The notes under the pieces: generated by a model
What the model was told of the DNA's origin: nothing
The model's input: only the letters and a program-made list of their open reading frames with translations
Databases searched by the model: none
Made by a program: the position numbers and the translations under genes
Shown here: positions 10,697 to 21,525 of the stretch, piece after piece
How the letters are laid out: every line of letters begins with the position of its first letter
How positions within the stretch are numbered: the first letter of the stretch is position 1
DNA from: Codonopsis lanceolata
Taxonomy: Eukaryota > Streptophyta > Magnoliopsida > Asterales > Campanulaceae
Assembly: GCA_013146195.2 (NCBI GenBank)
Contig: CM028379.1
Location: 111,904,168-111,968,167 of the forward strand
Length of the DNA stretch: 64,000 bases
Direction: 5' to 3'

Positions 10697-12380
10697 ATTG
10701 TTTCTGATAAAAAGTGATCAAGCATCGCCCAAAGGAACAACATTGAGAAAAGAATTCGGATAGGACTGAACATAGTACAAGAAGTTGTTGGCCACTTAGG
10801 GAAAGACAAGGAAAAGCCAATAAGACTCGTCAAACCCTAAAATACCCTTGTGTATACGCCTCCAAAAACCCTTGTTACCTTTGAATCTCCTTTTGCCAAG
10901 TAAAATCTCCTGGAAACAACTCTTTTTTTCAAATCAACGTCAGTTTTCATAGATTGTCTATATATCTTTTCTTTTTTAGGTCACCTATTTCAGAGTATCC
11001 CTGGAAAAGTTTTCTTCTGATGGATGATAAGTTGACTCCCTTAAAACACCTAAATCTACACGAGTTGATAATGATTCATCCAGAAGATATGGACCCGCAA
11101 ACTATTAAGAACACATGAAATTCAAAGCAGGCAAGTCGTCTTGACCAAAATCACCTTCGACCCATTGCAGCCGAGCTATAGTAGCATACTGGGGCTTTCC
11201 ACCATATACCAAAATTTCTCCGAAAACCTGAAACCCATTTTTAGTCCACCACCATAAAGTGAACTCTTAACTCCGACACTCTTTCTTACTCTGTAGAGTC
11301 ATCCTCATATCCTATACCCTTGATTTTCTCGAAAAAAAAAAGAGGAAGAAAAGAAAAAGAAAGAAGAAGAAAAAAAAAAGAAATAAGAAAAACAAGGGGC
11401 TTTCCCTCCATCCATTTCCTTCTGAGGTCATTTATATCCATAAAAAAGTATCAATTATACTAGGGGCTTTCTATCCTATTTTGAAAAATTTGTTAATTAA
11501 GCCACCCTGGGCTTTTCCCACCAAACTCATGAGTCTTATCCATGCAGTCCCCTACCTCATATTCCCTGGGTCGTGAATTGTTGGTCATTTTGGAAAGAGG
11601 TATTTTGGAAACACATATCAACCGAGAAAGTTTTGCCTCGGCCTTATTGGGCAAGGACTATTTCGGATTGAATGACAAGATCACTGATTATGCCTAATCC
11701 TCATCTGAAATCCAAGGTTATCACAAGACAACCTGTTGCAGAATTGATACACTACTATAAGGTTCCTCATGATTTCTGCAAGTCGGATAGTTTATTTTGG
11801 ATATATTTTGCCCTTACTTTCCGGTCTGTCCAGAATACCAAAGGTTGGGAACTTCATTTATAAGGTTTAGCCATTTGTTTCGCTCAAGCATTGCGCTGAT
11901 TTCTCTAAGTCCCGTCAGATCTTGCTACTTGGCTGCCATGTTATCTCGTCCTATGGGTCCGGGTTTTGAAACCCATCCTTACTTTCTTTGCCAAAACCAT
12001 GATATTTTCTTATCAAGTCAAAAGAAAGAAACAGAAACTCTCTATTACCTTTCCTCATTAAGAAACCCCATCAGATGCCAGAAACCAAATGACATATACA
12101 TCATACCTCCTATGTTTGTAGCCAAAGCTTCGAATAAACCCTAACAGAGCTACAACCTCAGCTCACCAGCCAAGAAGTACAGTGTGTTTAACCAAATTGG
12201 TTTTGCTTAAAGATCAATCATGTACAGGTACTATTAACTAGTGTCTGCAGTAGACTAAATTGCAAAATGTTGAAGTAAGTATTTCAGCGACATTGCTTCG
12301 CGCCACCATATCTGATCTTGAAACTTTTCCCACATATTACTACCCTTGTCATCATCCCCGCATTTTGAAGAAAAAAAAAC
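10697..12380 (+). mobile_element. Non-coding interior of the Tat/Ogre element
   Basis: No conserved pol domain can be found in this 1.7 kb. It holds a purine tract (about 11330-11395, GAAAA/GAAGA rich) and short open frames without motifs. I read it as the degenerate 3' internal region left after deletion of protease, reverse transcriptase and integrase. Confidence 0.5.
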
Positions 12381-12841
12381 AGCATCGCTTTCCCTATGTT
12401 GAGGAAAGCTCGTTTTCAAAAACAGCATTGCTTTCCCTATGCTGGGGAAAGCCCGTTTTCAAAGCAAAGATCGCTTTCCTATACCGGGAAAGCCCATTTT
12501 CAAAGCGACATCGCTTTCCTATCTTTGAGGAAAGCCCGCTTTCAAAGCATCGCTTTCCCTATACTGGGGAAAGCCCGTTTTCAAAAACAGCATCGCTTTC
12601 CCTATGCTGGGGAAAGCCCGTTTTCAAAAGCAGCATCGCTTTGTCTATGCTGACGAAAGCCCGTTTTCAAAAGTAGTATCGCTTTCCCTATGCTGGGGAA
12701 AGCCCGTTTTCAAAAGCGGCATCGCTTTCCCTATGCTGGGGAAAGCGCGTTTTCAAAAGCCCCATCGCTTTCCCTAGCATAGGGAAAGCGCACTTTAAAA
12801 GTTCCCACCAGTTTTGCCTATGCTGGGCAAAACGCACCATC
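12381..12841 (+). repeat. Tandem array of hairpin-forming units in the Tat/Ogre 3' region
   Basis: Eleven units of about 36-43 bp, each built as ATCGCTTTCCC-TATGCTG-GGGAAAGC plus a CCCGTTTTCAAAAGC spacer. Each unit is a hairpin with a 7-8 bp stem. Several units change both arms together, keeping pairing (units at 12638-12660 and 12811-12833). Amplified repeats just upstream of the 3' LTR are known for the related Retand/Tat elements. Confidence 0.85.
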
Positions 12842-13175
12842 CATCCCACCTAGTGTTATTGTTTGTTTGCTTGAGGCCGAACTACGTTTGGTCTGATTTA
12901 AGGGATACGTAGGCAGCCTACTTTGGTAGGTTCGACCATCAAAGCATTTAATTTGAATATCTACTTAAAAACTACGATAACCTGCTATAAGCGACTAAAT
13001 ATGTCTAGGATATGTGAGATTTGGTTTGCATTATAAATTGTTGCATTATAACTGCTACCTATTGCATTACTCCCCATTATAATTTCCACGAAATTAGGGA
13101 GTCTATTTCTTATCAATGATGTTGGTTTACTCGGTAAGCTGCGGGTTACCCGTAAACTCCATCGTCGAGGGGCTC
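12842..13175 (+). mobile_element. Tat/Ogre 3' untranslated end and purine tract
   Basis: It contains the 'GAACTACGTTTGGTCTGATTT ... GGGATACGTAGGCAG' type of sequence (near 12878-12915), widely seen in Tat/Ogre 3' regions. It ends in CGTCGAGGGGCTC directly before the LTR, a plausible polypurine tract. Confidence 0.6.
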
Positions 13176-15094
13176 TGTAGACACTCTAATTTCGTACCCC
13201 TGATATGTAACATTGACATGCGATATCAAGACCTGTTTAAACTTAACAAATGTCAAGTTATAGGGTTTAAAAAATGCAAAAGACAAAGCAGGATGTGTAA
13301 AACAGTAAAATGCATGGGCTAGCGTGTCAAAAAGGAGGCCAAAATTGAAGCCCGATGCTGCCAACATGCCAAGTGGGGACGGCGCCCAGAATACATGGGT
13401 TCGGTGCCCAGAGCCCCAATAGTGCTTTACGATTTGAGAATTAGTTCAAGCACTCAAGTGCGCGGTACAAGCTGATGAAGCACAAAGAATAAATTTTAAA
13501 GACAGCAGTGTCCCTCCTCTCACCTACAAAAAGAGGTCTCCGGCTTCACTTTCAGGGGCCGAGAATTTTTCTTACTATTACGTTGTGCGTTTATTTTACG
13601 ACGTATAGAGAGCGATCGTGAGATAGTGAGTTCCCCCCCTCCTATAAAGCCTCGAAGCTCTCTGCCAAATCTCCTCCAAACATAAAACCAACCGGTCAAA
13701 GTGAGCCTTAGGCCCCCAGCTAGGATTCCATCATATTTCCCCAATCCAAAAATCCCAAAAAGAACAGTTGCTCTGCCCGAATCCAAAGGCCAAATCCACT
13801 AGAAGCGGTTGCTCGCTGATTTAAAACAAGCAAACAATAGCAAAAGCATAGCGGTTGCTCGCGGTGCCCGAAGCAACTTTCGAAGCGTTATTTTGCCCCG
13901 AACCGCAGAAAGAAAAGACTCCTCTCCTGAAAGACAGAGCGAGCACACCCACGCTCTTAAAGGTGAGCCTTTAAGTATTTTTATTATAAAAATGCTATTT
14001 TCATCCAGCCCATTGTAAAAAAATATAAGTTGTTATGCTGCCCGGATCTATGTAGAAAATAACATTAAAAAGAGTCATTATTATGGTCATATATTTTTAA
14101 ATGTATTTGTAATTACTGGAAGGAGACGGCTGCAAGTCTGTAAATAATGTAAATACAGATATATCTGTTTTCTTTTTAATGCTTAATTTCATTTGCTAGA
14201 TAAATATAACAAAAAGCATATTTTAGCCAAAAACTGTTTTGAGACCGAAAGGGCGAGTTGGGTGCCTAACACCTTCCCACCTCGTAACTTAGCCTCCGAA
14301 ACCCTTTTTTACAAACTCTGGTTTATTTTTGGTTTTTCTTTATTTCTCCTTAAAATAAAGATGGCGACTCTGTTAAAACATTTTGGATCACAGTGAGGCC
14401 CGCAACATCCTTTCTTGCACTTTTCCATTTTCCCCTAAACAATGGAGAATGTGAATGAAAGGGTGATGCATTTCCTGCATCTTGTTTTCCCCTAAACAAT
14501 GGAGGATGAGATACGGGGAAACCCAAAGCACTCATAGCGATCCAAAATAAGCCTAAGGTCATGGTGAGGCTTGCAACATCCTTTTTTTGCACTTTCCCGT
14601 TTTCCCCTAAACAAGGGACGATGGGAATGAAAAGGGTGATGTATTTTATGTGCCTTGTCTTCCCCTAAACAAGGGAGGGTGAGATACGGAGGAACCCCAA
14701 GCACTCATAATGACCTAAGGCAATTTTCGAAAAGTCCATAGTGAGGCAAGGCGTGTTCCCACACGCTCTCGCAACATCCTTTTTTTACACTTTTCCGTTT
14801 TCCCCTAAACAAGGGATGATGGGAATGAAAAGGGTGATGGATTTTCTATGCTTTGTCTTCCCATAAACAAGGGAGGGTGAGATACGGAGAAATCCTAAGC
14901 TCTCATAATGGACCAAAAGCTCACTCAGGTGACCGAGGTGTATTCAACACGCTTTTGACAACATTCTTTCTGTACTTTTAATATTGTCTTCCCCTAAACA
15001 AGGGAGGATGGAATGGAAAGAGTTATGTCCTTCCGCATGCCGTGTTCCCCTAAAAAAGGGAGCGCGGGGCGCGGAATTTTCCGGGGCACCCACA
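13176..15094 (+). mobile_element. Tat/Ogre right LTR
   Basis: It starts TGTAGACACTC after the purine tract and ends GGCACCCACA (TG...CA), 1919 bp. Its last ~820 bp match the left remnant at 2928-3754. Four subrepeats of about 170-200 bp start near 14401, 14573, 14769 and 14960. After its end the sequence switches within one base to the integrase tail of a different Tat element. Confidence 0.85.
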
Positions 15095-15275
15095 AGTACT
15101 TCGTGAGAAACCTCCTAGTTATGTTGATACTAGGGGAAAATGGAAGTCTCCCTGGATGGGACCATACATTGTCAAACAGATCCGGTCAGGAAGTGCGGTG
15201 TTCCTCACCAATCAAGATGGGGAAGATCTTGTTCAGTCCTTCAACCTCGACAAGCTCAAGAGGTACTATGCGTAA
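15095..15275 (+). pseudogene. Tat-type integrase C-terminal end
   Basis: The frame from about 15135 to the TAA at 15273 encodes the typical end of a Ty3/gypsy polyprotein. It has a 'GKWKSPWMGPY' chromodomain-like/GPF module start and ends 'NLDKLKRYYA'. It belongs to a second Tat element into which the Tat/Ogre element inserted, or next to which it was joined. The upstream pol must lie left of the inserted element or be lost. Confidence 0.75.
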
Positions 15276-15756
15276 AAAAAATTATCTTGCAATTTGCTTC
15301 TCTCTCCAGCTTGCTAGGTTGAAAACCGAAAGGGCGGCCTAGGCAAAAATTAGAGCATAAAAAAAGCAACAAAAGGAGGAATAAGGGCTCGCTAGGTTGA
15401 AAACCCGAAAGGGCAACCTGGGCAAAAGTAAGAGCATAAAAAAAATCCAGGAGAAAAGGAATAGGGAATGCAGTTTCCAAATCCTCAGGATTTGACCTCC
15501 GGCCTGCCAGAGTCTTCAGCATATTCAAAAAAAGGTGGTCTTGACTGACCAAAGAGAAAAACCACGACAAAGCTCATAAAAAACATCAAAATATAACATA
15601 ATTCAGTCCATAAGGTGCAACTTAGGAATAAGTGTCTAAGACATTTAAGATTAGCATTTATTTCTGTACATTTGCTTATATACATACCACTTGCTACCTA
15701 TATCCCCTGTTCCCCCCAACTATCCTTTTTATTGCAGCTTAGCCTCAGAACGGTCC
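15276..15756 (+). mobile_element. Post-pol region of the second Tat element
   Basis: It contains two copies of a motif reading GCTAGGTTGAAAACCGAAAGGGC (about 15311-15365 and 15390-15440), a block commonly found after pol in Tat/Ogre elements. No coding on the plus strand. The minus-strand antisense gene begins its tail at about 15757. Confidence 0.55.
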
Positions 15757-17358
15757 ATCAACGTCTGCGACGTCCCAGCCGTGACCATATACTTCTACGA
15801 GGCACAGAAGAGTCTCCAGTCTCACCAGCATGAGAACCACCAGAGGTGTCCTCGTCTTCCTTATCATCAGCGTCGCTGTTGTCTTGGACAGCAGGACGAC
15901 TTGGGCCAGCGCCATCACCTCTATGGGCAGTATTTCGTCTACCAGCCTAAGAAAGATCAGCCTCATCTGCCTACCGGGGATTGCTCCGCCGACATGCATT
16001 GCTCAATCGGGGAGGCGCATTACTGGGACCCGCCTCATTTAGATCAGGAGCCATCTGGGTGCCAAGGTCGTGTACTCGCCTAAAGTCCTCCTACAGAGTC
16101 TGAGGGACTACCAGCCCCGAGCTTTCCAGATCCTCGCTAATTTCCATTAGGCGAGCGTCTAGGCCACTTCTCACTCGTCGGCACAGCATCCGTCTCAGTA
16201 CATACCTGATGACACGGGAATGCCCCTCAGCAGCCACCAGCACCCATGATAGATATTCATGGGACAAGAGCATATACTCAGAAAAGGCGTAAGCTGCCTC
16301 CCGCAAATCAAAGTCAATCTGCCACATGTCCCGGATAAGCTCATCTACGTCCTTATTCATCTGCAGCTCCTCAGTCAAAGGACGGTTCATATCTGGGATA
16401 ATCTGCTCCCTTCTAAACTGGCGAAGGACCCTGTACGCCAGATAAAAAGTGGTTTGCTCAAGACCCGACAAAATGACCTGGGCATATACCCCGGCAAGCA
16501 TAAAGAAGCTGTGAATCTGCTAATGGCTGACGACCCAGATAATCTCCATGGAGCCGACGCGCAAAAAGTACTTAATCCAGTCATGCTCCGAAAAATTGGT
16601 CTCGTGATAATGGCCGCGAGAGCCATAGCTCCCGGGATCATACATTCCTCCTATCGGCACTTGGTCCATCACCCATTTAAAATGCTCCTCCAACCACATG
16701 TGAATCAAAAGAGGGCTACCGGAGGGAAACATTTCATCACCAGACACAAAGGCATCCAGGCCAAACAAGGTTTCAGCCAAGATGACCGGGATGATATTTA
16801 CCCGGCGATCCCGAGCCTGCAACACCAGGACCACGACTCGCACATCTATAAATTCGGGTTGACCAGAAGGTACCGTCCCATAAGGCAAAGAAAAAGAGCA
16901 GCCAGCCAATGCCGCAAATAAACTGGGTCATCTTCCTTGTACTTGGTATAAGCACCGGAAAACACAACCAAATTAAAGTTGACTCCATTGTAAAAACCCG
17001 GAGTAGCCTCGCGGGTCGTGCCGAACAACTCCCGTATTGCCATGAAAGGGCACCTCCACGCAGAAGGCACAACAATGGGCCCAGTGGCAGGCATTCCCTC
17101 CATACTGCAAAACTCCTCAAAGGTGGGGCACATCTTATTTAAGCAAAAGTTAAAGAGGTGGCTCTGTGCTGACCAGAACCTAGAAGCTCCCCTCAGCATA
17201 TCCTATTTAATGCGAAGGGTCCGCCATGACAGCAGGCATCGATAACCGTAGATGTTCTCAAACCACTCTCGATCCTCTGCCCGCAAAGAAAGTACCCAAA
17301 AGTCCAGAGCATTCTCATAAATCTCTATCTCCAGAGCCGTGTGAATTGGTGCGGCCAT
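15757..17358 (-). pseudogene. Antisense gene of a Tat element: plant-mobile-domain-like protein, broken
   Basis: The ATG at 17358 (product start MAAPIHTALEIEIYENAL) opens a frame running leftwards, opposite to the integrase at 15095-15275. The central part has 'CPTFEEFCSMEGMP', 'PGFYNGVNF', 'NIIPVILAETLFGLDAF' and 'PLLIHMWLEEHF'. This pattern belongs to the plant mobile domain / DUF7745-like family found in plant nuclear and transposon-linked genes. An acidic Ser/Asp-rich tail extends to about 15757. Stops are TAG at 17200-17202, near 16510 and at 16091, and a frameshift lies near 16870. The antisense position after integrase is known in some Tat lineages. The role of the protein is unknown. 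No intron is evident. Confidence 0.7.
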
Positions 17359-17482
17359 CTCTGGAAAGGGACAAAAAATTATATATAACAAGAAAAGGGA
17401 GATTGAACAAGGAAAGAACTCAAATGGCTCAAGTAAAGAAGGAAAGCAGATGAATGGTGAAAGTGGACGTAGCCTCGACCTC

Positions 17483-17490
17483 CTTTTATA
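17483..17490 (-). promoter_or_regulatory. TATA box of the antisense plant-mobile-domain-like gene
   Basis: The minus strand reads CAGTATAAAAGGAGG, giving TATAAAAG about 125 bp upstream of the ATG at 17358. It has the strength and spacing of a real plant core promoter, independent of the LTR. Confidence 0.6.
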
Positions 17491-17787
17491 CTGAAAAACA
17501 AAGAAACAGATGAATTCTGAGCACAGTGCATGAATAGTGGCTGAAATAGGAAAGCATAGTAAAAGCCATGGGCGTCATGGCCTTACCTGGCGTAATGCCC
17601 ACTTCCATCATGGGTGGCGCCAGAAGCCCCACTACTGTTCTCCAATGCTGCCTGGTATCCTGGTTTCGGGCTCCGACTGCTCCACTGCCAACTCTGTTTG
17701 ATCACGAGAAATGAAAGAAAATGCCAAGGCTACACAAATAGCCTCGCCTGCCAATTGAAATATCAAACACAGAAAGAGACGAAAACT
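17491..17787. mobile_element. Upstream flank of the antisense gene
   Basis: About 300 bp, presumably the rest of the Tat 3' region. There is no coding and no LTR end. It stops abruptly at 17788, where copia internal sequence begins. This is a likely deletion junction. Confidence 0.4.
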
Positions 17788-18242
17788 TGTGACCCATATA
17801 AACCTTGCTACAAACCATCCTGACCACGAACTAGCTCTGATACCAAATGTAGAGAAGATAATAATAATAATACTAATAGATAATTAGTATTATAATGACG
17901 AAGGCAGCTGCTAGATTAAGAAGTATGAAGAAAACAATTATGCACAGTGAATTTGATGGATAGAATTGTTAAGGGAACCAATCCGAACTTAGAAACATAC
18001 ACACAAACCAAGGAGAGGATTATGGAAGATGAATATGTTGTTTCTGTGAGATGTCAAAGAGCAGAGAACCAATTAGAAAGAAAGGGGGCGGTACGCTATA
18101 ATATTTTTAGGGCTGAAATTATTATCTCACTCTTATTAGAATATCTCAATGATACACTTATTTATAGTACCCAACTAGGTTAAAAACTAATACATAAATA
18201 AATAAATCATTTATCTAATTGGACTTGGTTTAAGGCCCAACA
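17788..18242 (-). mobile_element. Copia LTR with 60 bp of adjoining interior, minus strand (copy A)
   Basis: The LTR is 17848-18242 (395 bp; minus strand TGTTGGGCC ... CTCTACA). To its left lies the primer binding site at 17834-17845 (GCTCTGATACCA, i.e. TGGTATCAGAGC on the minus strand). Only about 46 bp of interior remain before the breakpoint at 17788. The same LTR, the same length and the same outer flank (TCCACTTT) recur at 35339-35733. The two are therefore duplicated copies of one insertion, not two insertions. Confidence 0.85.
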
Positions 18243-18259
18243 TCCACTTTAAAAATGAC

Positions 18260-18404
18260 AAAAACTTTTGTAAGACGGTCTTTTGGATATTTTTTATTAG
18301 ACGGATCATTCTTATCAGATCCACCGTGTGTTGTTGGGTCGAACTGTGAGAGAGCGAAGCTCCGTCTTACGAATTAAGAACAGTAAGACGGTCTTACAGG
18401 AAAC
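18260..18404. mobile_element. Small MITE with GTAAGACGGTCTTAC ends (copy A)
   Basis: An approximately 145-bp element flanked by near-palindromic ends: TGTAAGACGGTC on the left, GTAAGACGGTCTTACAGG on the right. An inner CTCCGTCTTACG motif is also present. The same right-end motif (CTCCGTCTTACG-N10-GTAAGACNGTCTTACAGG) closes the 2.2-kb foldback element at 53752. Exact boundaries and target-site duplication are unclear. Confidence 0.6.
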
Positions 18405-18784
18405 CTACTCTTCAAAAATTAAGGCATAAAATTGTCATTTTATTACTAAAGAACTATTAAACATGATATTTTCTTAAAAAGTTGAACTTTCAAACGGAGA
18501 CTTTTTGACCAGAATAGATGGAGTACTACACTAATGAATATGTTCACATAATTTGAATTATGTTGTTTTCCTCTAGTTAATATATTCACTAAATGAGAAT
18601 ATATAAATCAATATATTCACTAAATGAGAATATATAAATTTTTTAAAAAAAAGAGAATACTTCTCATTATTATCATAACTTAGTCCAACATCATAAATTA
18701 AAAAAATTATCACCAAGCACATACCTCTAGGGGGCTCTTCTAACCTAAATGTATAGGATATGTCATAGCTTAACCACAAGTCTA

Positions 18785-18858
<74 letters not shown>

Positions 18859-19061
18859 ATGTGTGTGTGCCTATTGTGTGCATCCACAATGACACCCAAT
18901 CTCACACTCTAAAACCATTTTGTCTTTTTTGTCAAACTTAAGCCCACAATGACCACTCAACCTCACCCTCTACCCCTAAAATCCTTTAAGTCTCACTACA
19001 AATGTGGAAGGAGTTCTAGTGGAATAGTTACTCCACTTTTCTTCTCCCCATGCAGTTAGTA
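18405..19061. other. Shared flank of the duplication with a TA/GT/ATGT microsatellite
   Basis: Non-coding sequence that is also present in copy B (35900-36311 and 38400-38625). A compound microsatellite at about 18789-18862 runs (TA)n, then (GT)n, then (ATGT)n. Two short direct repeats of a TATATTCACTAAATGAGAATATATAAAT block lie at 18578-18640. Confidence 0.7.
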
Positions 19062-19394
19062 GACTTAATTCTCAATGTTCCGACACTCTATTATTGTGAA
19101 TAGTTCGCAAGCTCACTCTACTACCATTTTTCCTTGGTCACCCTATACTTTCACAAAAGTATCACGTTAGGAAAATACCCCCAATGAAATTATTTTTATT
19201 TTATTATTTTCCATACCTTCATCTTCTTGCCCAATTTGATTTCATAAACTTTGTACCCCCAACGTCTATAGCGGCCCTACTTTTGATTTCCCACCAAATC
19301 CAACACCCAATCTCACACTCTAAAACCATTTCCCCAAACAAACACCTAGAGTCTTTTTGTGTCAAACTTAAGCCCTAGAAGTTTCAGATAGGCC

Positions 19395-20059
19395 GACCAC
19401 CCACAGTGGTCAAGACTCCTCTTGCTCAATCCACATCATCTGTTTCCCCTAATTTACCCCTCGCAACATTGCCCCTAATCTTACCCCTGGAACCTTAGGT
19501 ATTCTCGGGTTTGGAGCCGGCTCGCTTAATCTTGGACCTCTACCCACAAGGGGTCATCCACGGTTGGGAGATTGACCCTTTTGTTATTTCAGTTGGCAGC
19601 GAGTATTTTGGCCTTGTGAAGCTCGAAAAATATTACTAGGATAGGCTTTTCATCTTCATTGGTAATGCACAGACTGCCAGCTTAAAAGACAAGTTTTCGG
19701 GCATAGTAGTTGATTTATTTCATAAAGGTTGTTTGATTTCGGAGCTACAAGATCCGTGGACATGGAAAAAACTTAAGAAAAACCTAAGAAAAAAAGGGTA
19801 GGAGAATCATAGTGAATGTTGGTGGGAGTTGCGTTGAATCTGAGTATTCAAGAAGAGATGGGAAAGGAATAATGGAAGAGACATTGAAAGAAATGCACGA
19901 GGTTTTCCCCGATGAATTATTCATGTTGAACCTAGGGAATAGGAAAGATGATAGCTCTATTGCTCTTACGGGTCAATTGCCATATTCTGATTCGTGGAAG
20001 AAGGGGTTACACAAATCTTTAAAGTTTTATGTTGATTTCTTCTGTGCCACTACCATATG
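19395..20059 (+). pseudogene. Captured fragment of a spermidine-synthase-like / SAM-dependent methyltransferase gene
   Basis: Read across one frameshift (near 19520) and one stop (TAG at 19637), the core of the MULE encodes a Rossmann methyltransferase-like segment. A 'GILGFGAG' glycine-rich SAM loop lies near 19499. After it come 'LILDLYPQG', 'GWEIDP' (acidic residue after strand 2, near 19562), 'GIVVDLF' (near 19699), 'NVGGSC', and 'LNLGNRKDDSSIALTG' near 19930. This order matches plant chloroplast/cytosolic spermidine-synthase-like methyltransferases. Both ends of the gene are missing; the open frame runs into the inverted repeat after 20060. It is a captured piece, not a working gene. The donor locus is not in the window. 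Confidence 0.7.
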
Positions 20060-20200
20060 GTTGGAGATGATGAGACGAATTGGGGAAGAAGATGAAGAAG
20101 ATGAAGATATGGAAAATAATAAAAGAAAAATAATTTAATTGGGGGTATTTTCGGGTTTTCAGAAATATTTTTACAGTAAAGGGCATTTATGTCTTTTCAT

Positions 20201-20978
20201 TAGGGGTGTCAATCCGAGTTACTAAACCACCAAGTCGAGCCGCTGAACCATGCGGTTTGGTTCGCTTTTTGGTGCTATATGGTTCGGCTCGGTTTGAAAT
20301 TTTGGAAAGTCGAACGGTTTGGTTTGGTTTGCGGCTTGACATGTCGGGTTGAGTCAAACCGGACCAAACCAAACCATGTTGAGTCGAACCACCAATTCGA
20401 ACGTTCGAGCCAAACAACAAATTCTTTAGAATTCCTAACCTTTATACTTTAGTACTCTTATACTATTAATATTTTTATACTATATAAACTATAAGGCTAA
20501 TATTAGTATTAAGGAATTTACCTTTAAACTTTTTGAATTTATATAAATGTTTTTAATATCATGTACGTTATGTATTTTTATTATATTGGATTCCGTTTAT
20601 TGATTATAAGAATTAAAAACGTTAATCCTTTTATTTGAAAGTTTGTGCAAATTTTTTTAAAGTGAGTTTATGAATATAATTGTATTACATTTAATTTTTT
20701 AGTATTTTCTTTAGCGTGTTTGTATAATATTTTCTTGGTTTATTTAAATTTTGAATGACTAGAACTTTTTCTAAATTCAGACCAAATCATGAAACTAAAC
20801 CACAAAACCGAACCATGAAACCGAACCACGAAACCGAGTCAAACCAATTCGAACCATCATGGTTCGGTTCAGTTCAGCTCAAGTCTTTAAACGGTTTAGC
20901 TCTAGTTTGATTTTTCTTGAACCGATGGCATGCGTTTCAGCTCATAATTTGTTCAAAGTCGAACCATTTACATCCCTA
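20201..20978. mobile_element. hAT-type MITE with a perfect 8-bp target duplication
   Basis: 778 bp, flanked by CTTTTCAT at 20193-20200 and 20979-20986. Ends are TAGGGGTGTCAAT and ATTTACATCCCTA (inverted). Both subterminal zones are filled with repeated GGTTCGG/AACCGAACC motifs in both orientations. It sits in the right arm of the MULE. A right-hand remnant is found in copy B at 47681-48252. Confidence 0.9.
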
Positions 20979-21126
20979 CTTTTCATGATATTCCGTTAAC
21001 GACATCCACTGTCTAAACCATATTGATACACTTTGTAAAGTAGGGTGACAAAACTATGAAAAATGCTAGTAGAGTGAGCTTAGCGGACTTTTCGCGAAGT
21101 AAGGTGACCAAATAAATAATTAAGCC

Positions 21127-21525
21127 TAGCTATTATGATCAATATATTTAATTTGATGCACATCGTTTATTGAATAGTTTCTCTTTTCTCGTCAAATTTT
21201 CAAAAGTAGTTTTGAAGTAATTAAAATAATTTTTAGATGATAATGAAAATGTAGTTTAAACATAAATTGCCCGGCCCTTAGATTGACATATATTTTGAAA
21301 TAAAAGTGATTTTTGAAATTATTAAAACAATGAACATTTATTTCATATAATATAATATAAAATTTAAATTTAATTATTATAATTGTGGTGGGAATATAGA
21401 AACAAAAAATATGGAAAATATATTTGTAGTTAGATTTATTAGTTGAGCTTTTGAAATATTTGAGGTTTATAGTGTTGTATAGAAGGTGCTTATTGGAGTA
21501 GATTTTTTTAGAATTTTAAAAAAAT
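21127..21525. other. Shared flank right of the MULE (copy A)
   Basis: AT-rich, non-coding, and collinear with 48399-48790 of copy B. It ends in AAAAT, the left target duplication of the Tat element at 21526. Confidence 0.75.

Larger units (their letters stand above)
19062..21126. mobile_element. Mutator-like element carrying a gene fragment (Pack-MULE, copy A)
   Basis: Long imperfect terminal inverted repeats (left 19062-19263, right 20060-21126 with a hAT MITE inserted in it) flank a 796-bp unique core. Both arms share 'GTCACCCTACTTT', 'GAAAACCCGAAAATACCCCCAAT' and 'CCATATCTTCATCTTCTTC' in inverted orientation. Outside the right arm is TAGCTATTA. In copy B both ends carry a perfect 9-bp duplication TAGTTATTA, the Mutator-superfamily signature. 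No transposase is present, so the element is non-autonomous. Confidence 0.8.

Noticed and set aside
12260..12676. 138-residue repetitive open frame
   Set aside because: It is the translation of the hairpin tandem array. Several frames are open because the units have no stops; there is no conserved protein.
16259..16921. 220-residue plus-strand open frame
   Set aside because: It is the shadow of the antisense plant-mobile-domain-like gene. The minus-strand translation has the conserved motifs, the plus strand none.
17831..17847. tRNA 3' end at GCTCTGATACCA
   Set aside because: It is the copia primer binding site on the minus strand next to an LTR; no tRNA body is there. The same holds for 35325-35336.
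18573..18905. 110-residue minus-strand frame with His/Thr and Ile/Tyr repeats
   Set aside because: Product of the TA/GT/ATGT microsatellite.
19812..20138. Intact 108-residue gene
   Set aside because: Only the middle of a captured methyltransferase-like gene. Its first residues follow a frameshift region and its last ones are encoded by the terminal inverted repeat.
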